Shown: positions 44,046 through 57,372 of the stretch, piece by piece
Layout: every line of letters begins with the position of its first letter
Position numbering within the stretch: the first letter of the stretch is position 1
Origin: Cribrihabitans marinus
GTDB lineage: Bacteria; Pseudomonadota; Alphaproteobacteria; Rhodobacterales; Rhodobacteraceae
DNA length: 64,000 nucleotides
Reading direction: 5' to 3'
NCBI RefSeq assembly: GCF_900109035.1
Contig: NZ_FNYD01000010.1
Span: 1-64,000, forward strand
Made by a program: the position numbers and the translations under genes
Notes under the pieces: model-generated
Seen by the model: the letters and a program-made list of their open reading frames with translations, nothing else
Told to the model about the DNA's origin: nothing
Databases searched by the model: none

Positions 44046-46442
44046 TCAGCCCTTCAGTCTTTCGATGGCCATCAGCACGCGCTCGGGCGTGGCCGGGGCG
44101 TCGAGCCGGGGGCAGACGGAATAGTCGGCCACGCTGGCGACTGCATGCGACAGCGCCTCGAAAACCGAGATGCCCAGCATGAAGGGCGGCTCGCCCACGG
44201 CCTTGGACCGCTTGATGGTCTGCTCCCGGTTCTCGGACCAGTCGGCCAGCGCTACGTTGAAGACGCGCGGGCGGTCCGAGGCCAGCGGGATCTTGTAGGT
44301 CGAGGGCGCATGCGTGCGCAGCTGGCCCTTGTCGTCCCACCACAGCTCCTCGGTGGTCAGCCAGCCCATACCCTGGATGAAGGCGCCCTCGACCTGGCCC
44401 TTGTCGATGACCGGGTTCAGCGACCGTCCCACGTCGTGCAGGATGTCGGTGCGCTCGACCCGGTACTCGCCGGTCAGCGTGTCCACCGAAACCTCGGAAC
44501 AGGCGGCGCCGTAGGCGAAGTAGTAGAACGGCCGGCCCTTGCCGGTGGCCCGGTCCCAGTGGATCTTGGGCGTCTTGTAGAACCCCGCCGCCGACAGCTG
44601 CACCCGCGCCATATAGGCTTCGCGGATGAAGTCGGCGAAGGGAACGGTCTCGTCGCCGATCTGCACGGCATTGGCGACGAAACGCACCTTCGCGGCCTCG
44701 GTCTGCCAGCGTTCGGCGGCAAAAGCGGTCAGCCGGTCCTTGATCTGGATGGCCGCGTCCCGGGCCGCCATGCCGTTCAGGTCCGAGCCTGAAGAGGCGG
44801 CCGTGGCCGAGGTGTTGGGCACCTTCTCGGTGGTGGTCTTGGTGATCTTGATCTTGTCGATATCGACCTGCAACTCGTCCGCGACGACCTGGGCCACCTT
44901 GGTATTGAGGCCCTGGCCCATCTCGGTGCCGCCGTGATTGAGGTGGATCGAACCGTCGGAATAGATGTGCAGCAGCGCGCCCGCCTGGTTGTACCAGGTC
45001 GCGGTGAACGAGATGCCGAACTTGACCGGCGTCAGCGCGATGCCCTTGCGCACGATCCCTCCCTTGGCGTTCCAGTCCAGCACCGCCTGGCGCCGGGCCT
45101 GGTAATCGGCGCTCTGCTCCAGCTCCGAGACGATCCGGGGGGCGATGTTGTCCTCGACCGTCTGGTGATAGGGCGTCACGTCGCGCCCGTCCTCGCCGTA
45201 GAAGTTGCGCTTGCGGATCTCCAGGCTGTCGACTCCGCGATGATAGGCGATCTCTTCCATGATGCGTTCCGCCGCGATCACGCCCTGAGGCCCGCCGAAG
45301 CCGCGAAAGGCGGTGTTCGAGACGGTGTTGGTCTTCATCGGGTGCGAGTTCAGCAGGACGTCGGGATAGTAATAGGCGTTGTCGGCGTGAAACAGCGCGC
45401 GGTCGGTGACCGGGCCGGACAGGTCGGCCGAGAATCCGCAGCGCGCGGCGAACTCGCCGGTCACGGCCTGGATCCGGCCGGTGTCGTCGAAGCCGACCTC
45501 GTAGTCGATCACGAAATCATGCCGCTTGCCGGTCGCGCTCATGTCGTCGTCGCGGTCGGGGCGGATCTTGACAGCACGGTTCCACTTCTTGGCGGCCACG
45601 GCGGCCACCGCGCAGAACAGGTTCATCTGGGTTTCCTTGCCACCGAAACCGCCGCCCATGCGGCGCACATTCACGGTGACGGCGTTCGAGGGCACACCCA
45701 GGACATGCGCCACCATGTGCTGCGCCTCGGACGGGTGCTGCGTCGAGGAATGCACGATCACGTCCTCGTCCTCGCCCGGAATGGCAAAGGCGATATGGCC
45801 TTCGAGATAGAGGTGGTCCTGCCCGCCCACGCGCATGCGGCCCTTGATCCGGTGCGCGGCGTTCTCCATCGCCGAGACCGCCTCGCCACGCTTCAGGGTG
45901 AGGGGCGGCGTGACATAGGGCATGTCGGCTTCGCGCGCGGCGTCCGGTTCCAGCACATGCGGCAGATCCTCGTAGCTCACCGAGGCGCGCTTGGCCGCGC
46001 GGCGCGCGGCATCCCGGGTTTCGGCAATCACCGCAAAGATCGGCTGGCCCCAGAACTCCACCTTGCCATCCGCAAGGACCGGCTCGTCGTTCAGGCCGGT
46101 GGGGCTGACGTCGTTGACCCCGGGAATGTCCTTGGCGGTCAGAACGCCCACAACGCCCGGTGCGCTGCGCACCGCCTCCAGGTCCAGGTCGCGGATCCGC
46201 GCGTGCGCACGGGTCGACAGGCCCAGATAGGCATGCAGGGTGCCCGCCGGCTCGGCGATGTCGTCGCAGTATTCGGCCCGCCCGGTCACGTGCTTGATGG
46301 CGCTGTCATGGTGCAGGTCGGTATGGACCGCGCCCTTGATCCCGCTGCGGTCCTGGTCGGCCCGCATCAGCCGGTCGGTGACCGGCGGGTCGCTGCGCAG
46401 CTCGGTGTCCACGGGGGCGGTGACTGTCTTGTCGGTGCTCAT
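44046..46442 (-). CDS. xdhB: Xanthine dehydrogenase, molybdopterin-binding subunit
   Basis: A 798-residue large subunit. VRRMGGGFGGKETQ (about residues 254-267), AFRGFGGPQGV and NHGGTEMGQGLNTKV are molybdopterin-cofactor and substrate-channel blocks of the xanthine oxidase family. It oxidises hypoxanthine and xanthine to urate together with XdhA. The gene follows xdhA by 14 bases. Confidence 0.96.
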   Translation of the reverse strand: MSTDKTVTAPVDTELRSDPPVTDRLMRADQDRSGIKGAVHTDLHHDSAIKHVTGRAEYCDDIAEPAGTLHAYLGLSTRAHARIRDLDLEAVRSAPGVVGVLTAKDIPGVNDVSPTGLNDEPVLADGKVEFWGQPIFAVIAETRDAARRAAKRASVSYEDLPHVLEPDAAREADMPYVTPPLTLKRGEAVSAMENAAHRIKGRMRVGGQDHLYLEGHIAFAIPGEDEDVIVHSSTQHPSEAQHMVAHVLGVPSNAVTVNVRRMGGGFGGKETQMNLFCAVAAVAAKKWNRAVKIRPDRDDDMSATGKRHDFVIDYEVGFDDTGRIQAVTGEFAARCGFSADLSGPVTDRALFHADNAYYYPDVLLNSHPMKTNTVSNTAFRGFGGPQGVIAAERIMEEIAYHRGVDSLEIRKRNFYGEDGRDVTPYHQTVEDNIAPRIVSELEQSADYQARRQAVLDWNAKGGIVRKGIALTPVKFGISFTATWYNQAGALLHIYSDGSIHLNHGGTEMGQGLNTKVAQVVADELQVDIDKIKITKTTTEKVPNTSATAASSGSDLNGMAARDAAIQIKDRLTAFAAERWQTEAAKVRFVANAVQIGDETVPFADFIREAYMARVQLSAAGFYKTPKIHWDRATGKGRPFYYFAYGAACSEVSVDTLTGEYRVERTDILHDVGRSLNPVIDKGQVEGAFIQGMGWLTTEELWWDDKGQLRTHAPSTYKIPLASDRPRVFNVALADWSENREQTIKRSKAVGEPPFMLGISVFEALSHAVASVADYSVCPRLDAPATPERVLMAIERLKG

Positions 46443-46456
46443 GTCCAGATCCTCCC

Positions 46457-47911
<1,455 letters not shown>

Positions 47912-48039
47912 CTGTCCTCCGGTGTCGGTGGGCGATATCGAAGCCGACCCTGACACTCTACTTCAAGTGATTGTCCAAAAATACAGCGCAAGACGGTAAG
48001 CTATTTCAACGAATCGTATAAAATCACAAGAGGTCACCC
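47912..48039. promoter_or_regulatory. Divergent xdhA / lysR promoter region with direct repeat
   Basis: The 128-base gap is more AT-rich than its surroundings. Two related blocks, TTCAAGTGATTGT (from 47962) and TTCAACGAATCGT (from 48005), lie 43 bases apart, about four helical turns, each followed by an A-rich run. This fits spaced sites for a LysR-type tetramer. Confidence 0.5.
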
Positions 48040-48945
48040 GTGCCCTATCTTGAAAGTCTGCGTGTCTTCGTCCGTGTCGTCGAGCTGGGCAGCATCACCG
48101 CGGGCGGACGTGACCTGCGGCTGACCCCCGCGGTGGCCAGCAACCGCATCAAGGAGCTTGAGCGGCGGCTGGACGTGCGCTTGTTCAACCGCACCACGCG
48201 CAAGCTGACCCCGACCGAGGTCGGCCATACCCTCTATGACCACGCGCGGCAGGTCGTGCAGTCGCTCGAGGACGCCGAGGCCGCGGTGTCGGGCTTCTCC
48301 GCCCAGCCGCGCGGCATCGTCCGGGTGACGGCCCCGCTGGGCGTGGGCAAGCGCATCGTGGCGCCGCTGGTGCCGGAATTCGTCGATCTCTATCCCGACG
48401 TTTCGGTGCGGCTGCGCCTGTCTGACCGCAAGGTGGACCTGGTGGAGGACGGGCTGGACGTGGCCTTCTTCGTCGGGCGCCCGCCGGATTCGAACCTGAA
48501 GCTGCGGAAGATCATGGATGCGCCGCGGGTCCTGTGCGCCGCGCCGGCCTATCTGGAGCGACGCGGCACTCCGCGCACGCCCGAGGACCTGCGCCACCAC
48601 AATTGCCTGCTGCTGCGCTATCCCCGCTCGCCCGAATGGTTCTGGACCCTGAAAGGGCCAGACGGTCCGCTGAAACTGGAAGTGGCGGGCAGCTATGATT
48701 CAGACGATGGCGACGTGCTGACCGACTGGGCGCTGGCCGGGCGCGGCATCGTCAACAAGCCCCGCTTCGACATCGAGGAGCATCTGGCGAGCGGCGCGCT
48801 GGTCGAGTTGCTATCTGACACCCCGCCCGAGTCCTCGCTGCTGGGCTGCCTCTACCCGCACCGGCGGCTGCAGGACGCCAAGGTGCGCCTGTTCATCGAC
48901 TACCTTCTCGAACGCTGCCGCGAGCGCCTGGCCTCCGTCGCCTGA
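48040..48945 (+). CDS. LysR-family transcriptional regulator
   Basis: A 301-residue regulator from a GTG at 48040 (AAGAGG upstream). The winged helix covers about 1-60, with SITAGGRDLRLTPAVASNRIKELERRLDVRLFNR. Residues about 90-295 form the two-lobed effector domain. It is divergent from the xdh operon, so it probably controls purine catabolism; the effector could be a purine such as urate or xanthine. No ligand residue can be assigned. Confidence 0.93.
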   Translation: MPYLESLRVFVRVVELGSITAGGRDLRLTPAVASNRIKELERRLDVRLFNRTTRKLTPTEVGHTLYDHARQVVQSLEDAEAAVSGFSAQPRGIVRVTAPLGVGKRIVAPLVPEFVDLYPDVSVRLRLSDRKVDLVEDGLDVAFFVGRPPDSNLKLRKIMDAPRVLCAAPAYLERRGTPRTPEDLRHHNCLLLRYPRSPEWFWTLKGPDGPLKLEVAGSYDSDDGDVLTDWALAGRGIVNKPRFDIEEHLASGALVELLSDTPPESSLLGCLYPHRRLQDAKVRLFIDYLLERCRERLASVA

Positions 48946-49387
48946 CCGGATCAAGTGAAGCGGGAGATATGGCACCTGCTTCAGCCGGGTCGAGCAACGG
49001 ATATTCCTGGAAAACCCGCATGTTCTGAACTTCCGGAAGGGCGTGGTCATGGGCCGGGGGAATGTGGGGCGGAATATCCGGATCGAGGCCGAGTGACTGC
49101 CAGGCCATCGACATATTCCAACGGCCCGGACGGGTGCCGGCAAGCGGTCGCTTTCGGGTCTGCCGCCGGATCGATGTAACCGGAGACCCGTGGTGCGTCA
49201 GCCATCGGATGAGGCCGCAGGGCAGGACCGACATCAAACATCTGCACAAGTTCTGAGCGGTTCGGCGCGATTCAGCCCGGCAGTTGTGCAGACGCCCATG
49301 ACCCCGCTCTTCTCCCGGGCCGCAAGGTGGAACGCCCGCTCTGCCCGTGCTGATCCTTTCGGGCCGGCATTCGAGGGCACAGCGCAG
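48946..49387. other. Intergenic region between lysR and ureD
   Basis: About 440 bases without a convincing gene. On the minus strand a frame from about 49143 down to 48950 gives protein-like text (GLDPDIPPHIPPAHDHALPE, YPLLDPAEAGAIS), but no good start or stop. It may be the worn tail of a lost gene. In-frame extension of ureD upstream to 49190 is possible but unlike the family. The urease promoter must lie here. Confidence 0.45.
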
Positions 49388-50215
49388 ATGGTTCAAGCTC
49401 TTCTGACACCGCGAGAGGCATTTGCCGCCCCGAGGTCCATCGGTTCCATGACCCTGTCGGCCAAGTGTCACGCAGGGCGCAACGGGATCGACAGGTTTCG
49501 AACCTCGGGCGCCACCAAGGTGGTGTTCCCCCGCCGCGCAGATGCGGTCGAGGCGATCATGCTCAACACCTCGGGCGGCCTCACCGGTGGCGACCGGTTC
49601 CAGGCCGATGCAAGGGCCGGGCCGGACAGTCAGCTTGTCCTGACCACGCAAGCCGCCGAGCGCGCCTATCGCAGCCAGTCCGGAACCGCGCGGATCAGAA
49701 CGCGACTGTCCGCGGCCGAAGGTGCGACTCTTCACTGGCTGCCGCAGGAGATGATCGTCTTCGACGGGGCCGCTCTTGATCGTCGGCTGGATCTCGATGT
49801 GGCGGGCGGGGCCGAGGCGGTTCTTGTCGAACCGGTCATCTTCGGACGTCGTGCCATGGGTGAGACGCGGGTCTCGGGTGTTTTCCGCGACCGGATCACG
49901 GTCACCCGCGGCGGCACGCCGCTATATTGCGACCGGATCGACCTGTCCGGCCTCATGAGCGCCCGTCTTTGCCGCCCGGCCATCGCCCGGGGTCTGACCG
50001 CCCTGGCCAGCGCCCTCTACATCGGACCTCGGGCCGAGGCGCTCTTGCGCCTGGTCCGAGAGATACTGCCACGGACCGGCGGCGCGAGCCTCGTCGCCCC
50101 CGATTTTCTGACAATCCGGCTGCTTGCCGAGGATTCCTATCTCTTGCGGCAAACCCTCGTGCCGGTTCTGGAATGCCTGACCCGGTCGGTCTTGCCGAAA
50201 TTTTGGAGCCTCTGA
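49388..50215 (+). CDS. ureD: Urease accessory protein UreD
   Basis: About 275 residues from the ATG at 49388; an earlier ATG at 49298 adds 30 residues without family similarity. FRTSGATKVVFPR and MLNTSGGLTGGDRFQ (about residues 36-68) are the UreD signature, and ERAYRS and LPQEMIVFDGA are also conserved. UreD binds apo-urease and forms the UreDFG complex that delivers nickel. First gene of the urease operon; ureA follows after 3 bases. Confidence 0.93.
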   Translation: MVQALLTPREAFAAPRSIGSMTLSAKCHAGRNGIDRFRTSGATKVVFPRRADAVEAIMLNTSGGLTGGDRFQADARAGPDSQLVLTTQAAERAYRSQSGTARIRTRLSAAEGATLHWLPQEMIVFDGAALDRRLDLDVAGGAEAVLVEPVIFGRRAMGETRVSGVFRDRITVTRGGTPLYCDRIDLSGLMSARLCRPAIARGLTALASALYIGPRAEALLRLVREILPRTGGASLVAPDFLTIRLLAEDSYLLRQTLVPVLECLTRSVLPKFWSL

Positions 50216-50218
50216 CCC

Positions 50219-50521
50219 ATGCAGCTCAGCCCTCGTGAAAAGGACAAGCTCCTGGTGGCCCTGGCCGCCGAAATCGCCCGCAAGCGTCTTGCGCGCGGTG
50301 TGAAGCTCAACCACCCCGAGGCCATCGCGCTGATCACCGACACGGTGGTCGAGGGCGCCCGCGACGGCCGCTCGGTCGCCGACATGATGGAGGCGGGCGC
50401 CGAGGTCATTAGCCGCGAAGACTGCATGGCCGGGATCGCCGAGATGATCCACGAGGTGCAGGTCGAAGCCACCTTTCCCGACGGCACCAAGCTGGTCACC
50501 GTCCACAATCCGATCCGATAG
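50219..50521 (+). CDS. ureA: Urease gamma subunit
   Basis: A 100-residue protein of the expected length. [30 protein letters not shown] and [19 protein letters not shown] are the conserved blocks. It is a structural subunit of the urease trimer (gamma, beta, alpha). Confidence 0.97.
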   Translation: MQLSPREKDKLLVALAAEIARKRLARGVKLNHPEAIALITDTVVEGARDGRSVADMMEAGAEVISREDCMAGIAEMIHEVQVEATFPDGTKLVTVHNPIR

Positions 50522-50530
50522 GAGAGTCGA

Positions 50531-50620
50531 ATGGACCCCACAAAGCCTGTCACGACTGCCAGGGACTGCCCCATTCCCGGTGCGCTCCTCCGGCGCCGGA
50601 TGGTCCGGGTGTGCAAATGA
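50531..50620 (+). CDS. Possible 29-residue peptide between ureA and ureB
   Basis: A small [16 protein letters not shown]... to ...RRRMVRVCK. It has a good ribosome site (GGAGAG, 4 bases upstream) directly after the ureA stop. Its TGA overlaps the ureB ATG (AAATGA). It could be a leader that couples ureB translation to ureA, or chance. The predicted peptide is basic at its C-terminus and unlike anything I know. Confidence 0.35.
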   Translation: MDPTKPVTTARDCPIPGALLRRRMVRVCK

Positions 50621-50921
50621 TTCCAGGCGAATTGCTGCCCGCACCGGGCGAGATCCTCCTGAACGAAGGGGCCGATGCGATCACCCTGATGGTCGCCAAC
50701 ACCGGCGACCGCCCTGTGCAGGTCGGCTCGCATTACCACTTCGGCGAGGCAAACGCGGCGCTCGAGTTCGACCGTGACGTGGCGCGCGGCATGCGGCTGG
50801 ACATCGCGGCGGGCACCGCCGTGCGTTTCGAGCCGGGACAGAGACGCGAGGTGCAGCTGATCCCGATCGGCGGCGCGCGCAAGGTCTTCGGATTCAACCG
50901 GCACGTGATGGGAGAGCTTTG

Positions 50922-50922
<1 letters not shown>
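50617..50922 (+). CDS. ureB: Urease beta subunit
   Basis: A 101-residue protein from the ATG at 50617; a GTG at 50611 is also possible. [38 protein letters not shown] and GARKVFGFN are typical. The start overlaps the small upstream ORF, and its stop overlaps the ureC start (TGATG). A separate beta subunit (not fused to gamma) is the usual bacterial form. Confidence 0.97.
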
Positions 50923-52634
<1,712 letters not shown>

Positions 52635-52641
52635 GGCTCCC

Positions 52642-53115
52642 ATGACCGAACTGCCCCTCGCCCAGACGATCCGCACCGCAGGCACCTGGACCGGTCCCGC
52701 GGTCCGGTGCGCGCTCACCTATGAGCAACGGTTCTTTCGCCGCAGGAAACTGACCACCGAAGATGGCTGGTCGTTCATAGCGGATTTCGAGCGGACCGTT
52801 TCGCTGGATCATGGCGACGCCCTGAAGCTGGTCGACGGACGACTGGTGGAAGTCGTCGCCGCCGCCGAAACCCTGTTGGCAGTAACTGGTCCGGACCTGC
52901 CGCGCCTTGCCTGGCATATCGGCAACCGGCATACGCCCTGCCAGGTCGAGGCAACGCGGCTTCTGATCCGGGACGACCCCGTCATCGCCCATATGCTGGG
53001 CCACCTGGGCGCCTCTGTGACCGGGGTCACCGAACCCTTTGCGCCCGAAGGCGGCGCCTATGGTCATGGCCGCACCCATTCCCACGATCATGGACACACG
53101 GCCCATGCCCATTGA
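52642..53115 (+). CDS. ureE: Urease accessory protein UreE (nickel chaperone)
   Basis: A 157-residue protein. The C-terminal domain has LAWHIGNRHTPCQVE and DDPVIAHMLGHLGASV, with the metal-binding His conserved in UreE, and ends in a His-rich tail ([17 protein letters not shown]) expected to bind extra nickel. It supplies nickel to the UreG complex. Its last codons overlap ureF. Confidence 0.95.
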   Translation: MTELPLAQTIRTAGTWTGPAVRCALTYEQRFFRRRKLTTEDGWSFIADFERTVSLDHGDALKLVDGRLVEVVAAAETLLAVTGPDLPRLAWHIGNRHTPCQVEATRLLIRDDPVIAHMLGHLGASVTGVTEPFAPEGGAYGHGRTHSHDHGHTAHAH

Positions 53116-53739
53116 CGCACGGCTCCTGACGCTGACCCAATGGCTGGCGCCCGGCTTTCCAACCGGCGCCTTCGCCTATTCGCACGGGATCGAGACCGCC
53201 ATCCATGACGGATGGATCGCCGATGCGGACGGTCTCGAAGCCTGGTTGCGGGACTGCCTGACAGACGGTACGGGCCGCGCCGATGCGATCTGGCTGCGCC
53301 TGGCGCATGTCGTGGACGACCCATTGGAGATCGACGCCAAGGCCCGCGCCTTCACCCTGGGTCATGAGCGGCTGCGCGAGGCCGAGCGGCAAGGGTCGGC
53401 CTTCGTGGCCACCGTGAACGCGATCTGGAACTTGGCCTTGCCCGACATGCTCCTGGCCGTTGCCGTCGGCCGCGCCGCGCGCCTGGCCGGGCTGGACATC
53501 GACGCGACGGTCGCGCTCTACCTGCAGGCCTTTGTCGCCAACCTGACCTCGGCGGCGATCCGGCTCTCTCCCGTCGGGCAGACGGCCGGGCAGCGGGTGA
53601 TCCTGCACCTGCAGGACCTCTGCCTGCAGGTCGCGGACCAGACCAGGGGTGCCGATGCGGACGACGTCTTCGGCAACGCCTTTCTCTCCGACATAGCCGC
53701 GATGCGGCACGAAACCCTTGAACCGAGGTTGTTCCAGTC

Positions 53740-53743
<4 letters not shown>
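53105..53743 (+). CDS. ureF: Urease accessory protein UreF
   Basis: About 212 residues from the ATG at 53105 inside the ureE end (11-base overlap); an earlier in-frame ATG at 53090 is possible. [21 protein letters not shown] is the conserved N-terminal block. It forms the GTPase-regulating UreDFG complex. Its stop overlaps the ureG start (ATGA). Confidence 0.93.
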
Positions 53744-54351
<608 letters not shown>

Positions 54352-54574
54352 GGCGGCGGGCCCGGAGCGAACAGAACCGGGATGCGTGCCGCAACCGGGT
54401 TCCTCGGCGGTCACGGTGACACCGCCCGGGGTAATATCGAACCAAAAGCCTGCGCCCAGGCCATAACCCGGACGATTTCCGGCCACGATCCGGAATCGAC
54501 AAACGACGGGCATCGCTGCAGACTTGTGCACGCAGGGGGCGACCACAATCCAAGCGGCTGGGGAGAACTCGTCC

Positions 54575-55465
54575 GTGCCATCGCCAAACCTCCGCGACGA
54601 GAACCTTGAGATCCGGGCATCGGCAGGTGCCGTCGTCGTGTCGACGATGCCGGACGTGCCCACTCTTTTTCTTGCCGCATCGGCATCGAACTGGTCGGGC
54701 GGCGTGGTCAGCGCCACCGGCGTCGGCCGGACGGCGCGTGATGCGCGCCGGCGCCATGACGCGGAACGGCGCGAACGGCGGGCGGCGGTGGTGATGCCGG
54801 CTCCGGCCGGCTTGTCCGGAATGGCGGCGGGCGACGATGGGCCCGATGCGGTTCTGCGCAGGGCCCTTTGCGAGATGATCGAGCGCTGGACATGCCTTGG
54901 ATGGTGGCACGGGGCCTCGGATGTCAGGGCACTGGCGCCGGGCGCGCAGGCCGCGCGCGCCTTTTTCGACGCCCGCGCGGCCTGGCCCCGGCGTCGGGAG
55001 CGGAAGACGGGGCTGGTGCAACTGGGCGCCGGCGGTTTGCCGCCGGTGCTTGTCGCGTGGTCCTGCGACGGGGCCGGGCGATCCATTTGTTTCGGCGCCG
55101 CGTGCCGCCCGAATGCATCCGACGCGGCGCTGGGCGCCTTGCGGGAATTGTACCAGATGGAATTCGGACTTGCCCTGGAGCGGCACCGAGCGACAAGGGG
55201 CGTGACCCTGTCACCGGCGTCGCAAGCGGTTCTTTCCCGCGCTCACGGCCTGACCCTGGACGGAGTGCAAGCGCGACTGCTGCCCCAGGGGAAGGCAACC
55301 GAAGCGCCGGCGGAAGACCCCGCCCATGCCCTGCGCCGCGCCGGCCTGCGCTGGTCCATCGAGTCAGCCCCCGCCGATCCCGGTGTTCTGCGCGTCAGCA
55401 GCCCCGACCTGATGCCGCCCTCGGGCCACGTTCGCTGGCCTTTCTACATCTCGGCGGGGCCATGA
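54575..55465 (+). CDS. Short YcaO-like protein, coupled to the BTAD regulator
   Basis: About 296 residues from a GTG at 54575 with GGGGAG upstream; a TTG at 54524 is also possible. LRRALCEMIERWTCLGWW (about 94-111, Glu100 and Glu103) and FGAACRPNASDAALGALREL (about 173-192) resemble the YcaO cores that bind ATP/Mg in azoline- and thioamide-forming enzymes. SGGVVSATGVGRTARDA followed by AERRER may be a degenerate copy of the first motif. The protein is shorter than TOMM-type YcaO enzymes and has no E1-like or TfuA partner nearby. Its stop overlaps the next start (ATGA). The family call is moderate and activity is uncertain. Confidence 0.65.
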   Translation: MPSPNLRDENLEIRASAGAVVVSTMPDVPTLFLAASASNWSGGVVSATGVGRTARDARRRHDAERRERRAAVVMPAPAGLSGMAAGDDGPDAVLRRALCEMIERWTCLGWWHGASDVRALAPGAQAARAFFDARAAWPRRRERKTGLVQLGAGGLPPVLVAWSCDGAGRSICFGAACRPNASDAALGALRELYQMEFGLALERHRATRGVTLSPASQAVLSRAHGLTLDGVQARLLPQGKATEAPAEDPAHALRRAGLRWSIESAPADPGVLRVSSPDLMPPSGHVRWPFYISAGP

Positions 55466-57372
55466 CACAGGTGGGGTTTCGCCTGCAGGTTCTGGGGCCT
55501 GTCCGACTGTTCCGGGGCGGAGTCGAAATCACGCCGCGTTCGGCGGCGGCGCGGATCCTACTGGCTTATCTGGCGCTCAGCACCGGGGGTCGCGAAGATC
55601 GGCAGCGGCTTGCGACGTTGCTGTGGGAAAACTCCGATGAAGGCGCCGCGCGCCACAACCTGCGCCAGACCCTGCACAAGGTGGGGCAGGCGTCGGGCAG
55701 CCGATGGCCCGTTCTGACCGCCGATCGCGGCACGGTTGCACTGGCGGGACAGGTTCGGAGCGACCTTTATGATGTCCTGCGGGAAATGGAGTCAGGCCAG
55801 GTGCCCGAAGCCCTGCAGAGCGGCGCCGCCTTGCCCGACCGGTTGCTGGGCGCCGAGCCGCATCGAGGAGAGCTGTTCGAGACATGGTTGAAGCTTCAGC
55901 GGCAATCCTACCTGACGCGACTTCAGGCAGCTCTCGACACGTGCCTCGCGGGTTCTGACGAGGCCGTGGGGCTGAACGCCGCGGAGACCATGCTTGCCAT
56001 CGAGCCCGCCGACGAACGCGCCGCCCGCCACCTGATGGAGCACCACTATCACGCCGGGCGCACGGCGCGGGCGCTGGATGTCTACGCGCGGCTCTGGACG
56101 CACCTGGATGAGACCTATGACACCGAGCCGGATGGCGAGACACAGGCGCTTGTCGTGGCAATCAAGACCGCCGCCCCCTTGCGGCCCGCGCCACAGCCCG
56201 CGCGGCAGCGGGACGTGGCGCTCAGGATCGCGCTGGGGCGGACGGTGGCGGTGGGTGATGCGACCGTCGACAGCGTCGCCCGTCTGGTCCGGGCGGAGAT
56301 GGCGGCGACACTCATGCGGTTTCGAACGTTCCGCGTGGTGGATCGGGACTATTCCGCCGACGCTGCCGACTATGTCCTGGACCTGTCGGTGGGCATGGTC
56401 TCGGGCGAGCTACTGCTGCTTGCGGTTCTCACGGCTGAAGATACCGGCACGGTGAGTTGGAGCGACCGGTGGCAAGGTCTTGGCGAGAACTGGCTGGCGA
56501 CGCAGGCCACGGTGATCAGCCGGATCGCCGCGGCGCTGTCGCTGGGGGTATCGCGGGAACGTCTGCGGCACCTGTCGCGTGTCGATTTCGGATCCAGGGC
56601 CTTCGATGCCTGGCTGCAGGGAAACATGCAGCTTGACCGTTTCGACGCGCAGGGCCTGACCCGGGCCGACCAATGCTTCCGGCGGGTCATCGACCTCGCG
56701 CCCGACGCGTCGATCGGCTACAGCAGCCTGGCCCGGCTCAAGAACGGTCAGCATCTGATGCTGCCCGGGCATGTGCGACGGGACGAAGAGCATATCTCGG
56801 CGCGGGATCTGGCGACGCGGGCCATCGCCCTGGATCCGTTGGACACCCGCGCGCATCTGCATCGCGCCTGGGCGCATTGCCTGTTGGGTGAGCATGCCAA
56901 GGCGGCGACGGGGTTCCATATTGCCCGCGAATGCAACCCGAACGACCCCTGGACGATGCTATCCTCGGCACTGGGGGCGGCGTTCGGAGGCGACCTGGAT
57001 CTGGCCACCGATCTCAGCCGGCAGGTGGTCGCGTCCGGCTGGACGACCGAACCCTTCCAGTGGGGGTTCCACGCGCCGATCCGGTTCCTTGCCGGCGACA
57101 TGGAGGGATGTATCGCGGCCTGCGAGGCCTGCGGCACCGCGATCGTGAACGTGCCCGGCTGGCAAGCGGCCGCGCTGTGGCACCAGGCGCGGCCGGCCGA
57201 GGCGCAGGCGGCCTGGTCGGAGTTCGCGCACCTCGCCCGCCAAAGGTGGATCTGGGACGATGTCCCCGACGACGCGGCGCTAGCGGCGTGGTTCCGGTCG
57301 CTCTTTCCGCTGGCCGACCCGGACCAGCGTGCGCGGCTCGGCTCACTCTTGAAGGGCGCCGCTGGCCTCTAG
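55462..57372 (+). CDS. SARP/BTAD-type transcriptional regulator with TPR C-terminus
   Basis: A 636-residue protein. The N-terminal winged helix (about 5-80, LQVLGPVRLFRGGVEITPRS and LLWENSDEGAARHNLRQTLHKVG) and the bacterial transcriptional activation domain (about 150-240) follow the SARP/BTAD pattern. A middle TolB-like region (about 250-370, LRIALGRTVAVGDATV) resembles the one in adenylate-cyclase-linked regulators. The C-terminal ~260 residues are TPR-like helices. It is translationally coupled to the YcaO-like gene and ends by overlapping the convergent 180-residue gene by 4 bases (CTAG). It may regulate the convergent trio. Confidence 0.85.
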   Translation: MTQVGFRLQVLGPVRLFRGGVEITPRSAAARILLAYLALSTGGREDRQRLATLLWENSDEGAARHNLRQTLHKVGQASGSRWPVLTADRGTVALAGQVRSDLYDVLREMESGQVPEALQSGAALPDRLLGAEPHRGELFETWLKLQRQSYLTRLQAALDTCLAGSDEAVGLNAAETMLAIEPADERAARHLMEHHYHAGRTARALDVYARLWTHLDETYDTEPDGETQALVVAIKTAAPLRPAPQPARQRDVALRIALGRTVAVGDATVDSVARLVRAEMAATLMRFRTFRVVDRDYSADAADYVLDLSVGMVSGELLLLAVLTAEDTGTVSWSDRWQGLGENWLATQATVISRIAAALSLGVSRERLRHLSRVDFGSRAFDAWLQGNMQLDRFDAQGLTRADQCFRRVIDLAPDASIGYSSLARLKNGQHLMLPGHVRRDEEHISARDLATRAIALDPLDTRAHLHRAWAHCLLGEHAKAATGFHIARECNPNDPWTMLSSALGAAFGGDLDLATDLSRQVVASGWTTEPFQWGFHAPIRFLAGDMEGCIAACEACGTAIVNVPGWQAAALWHQARPAEAQAAWSEFAHLARQRWIWDDVPDDAALAAWFRSLFPLADPDQRARLGSLLKGAAGL

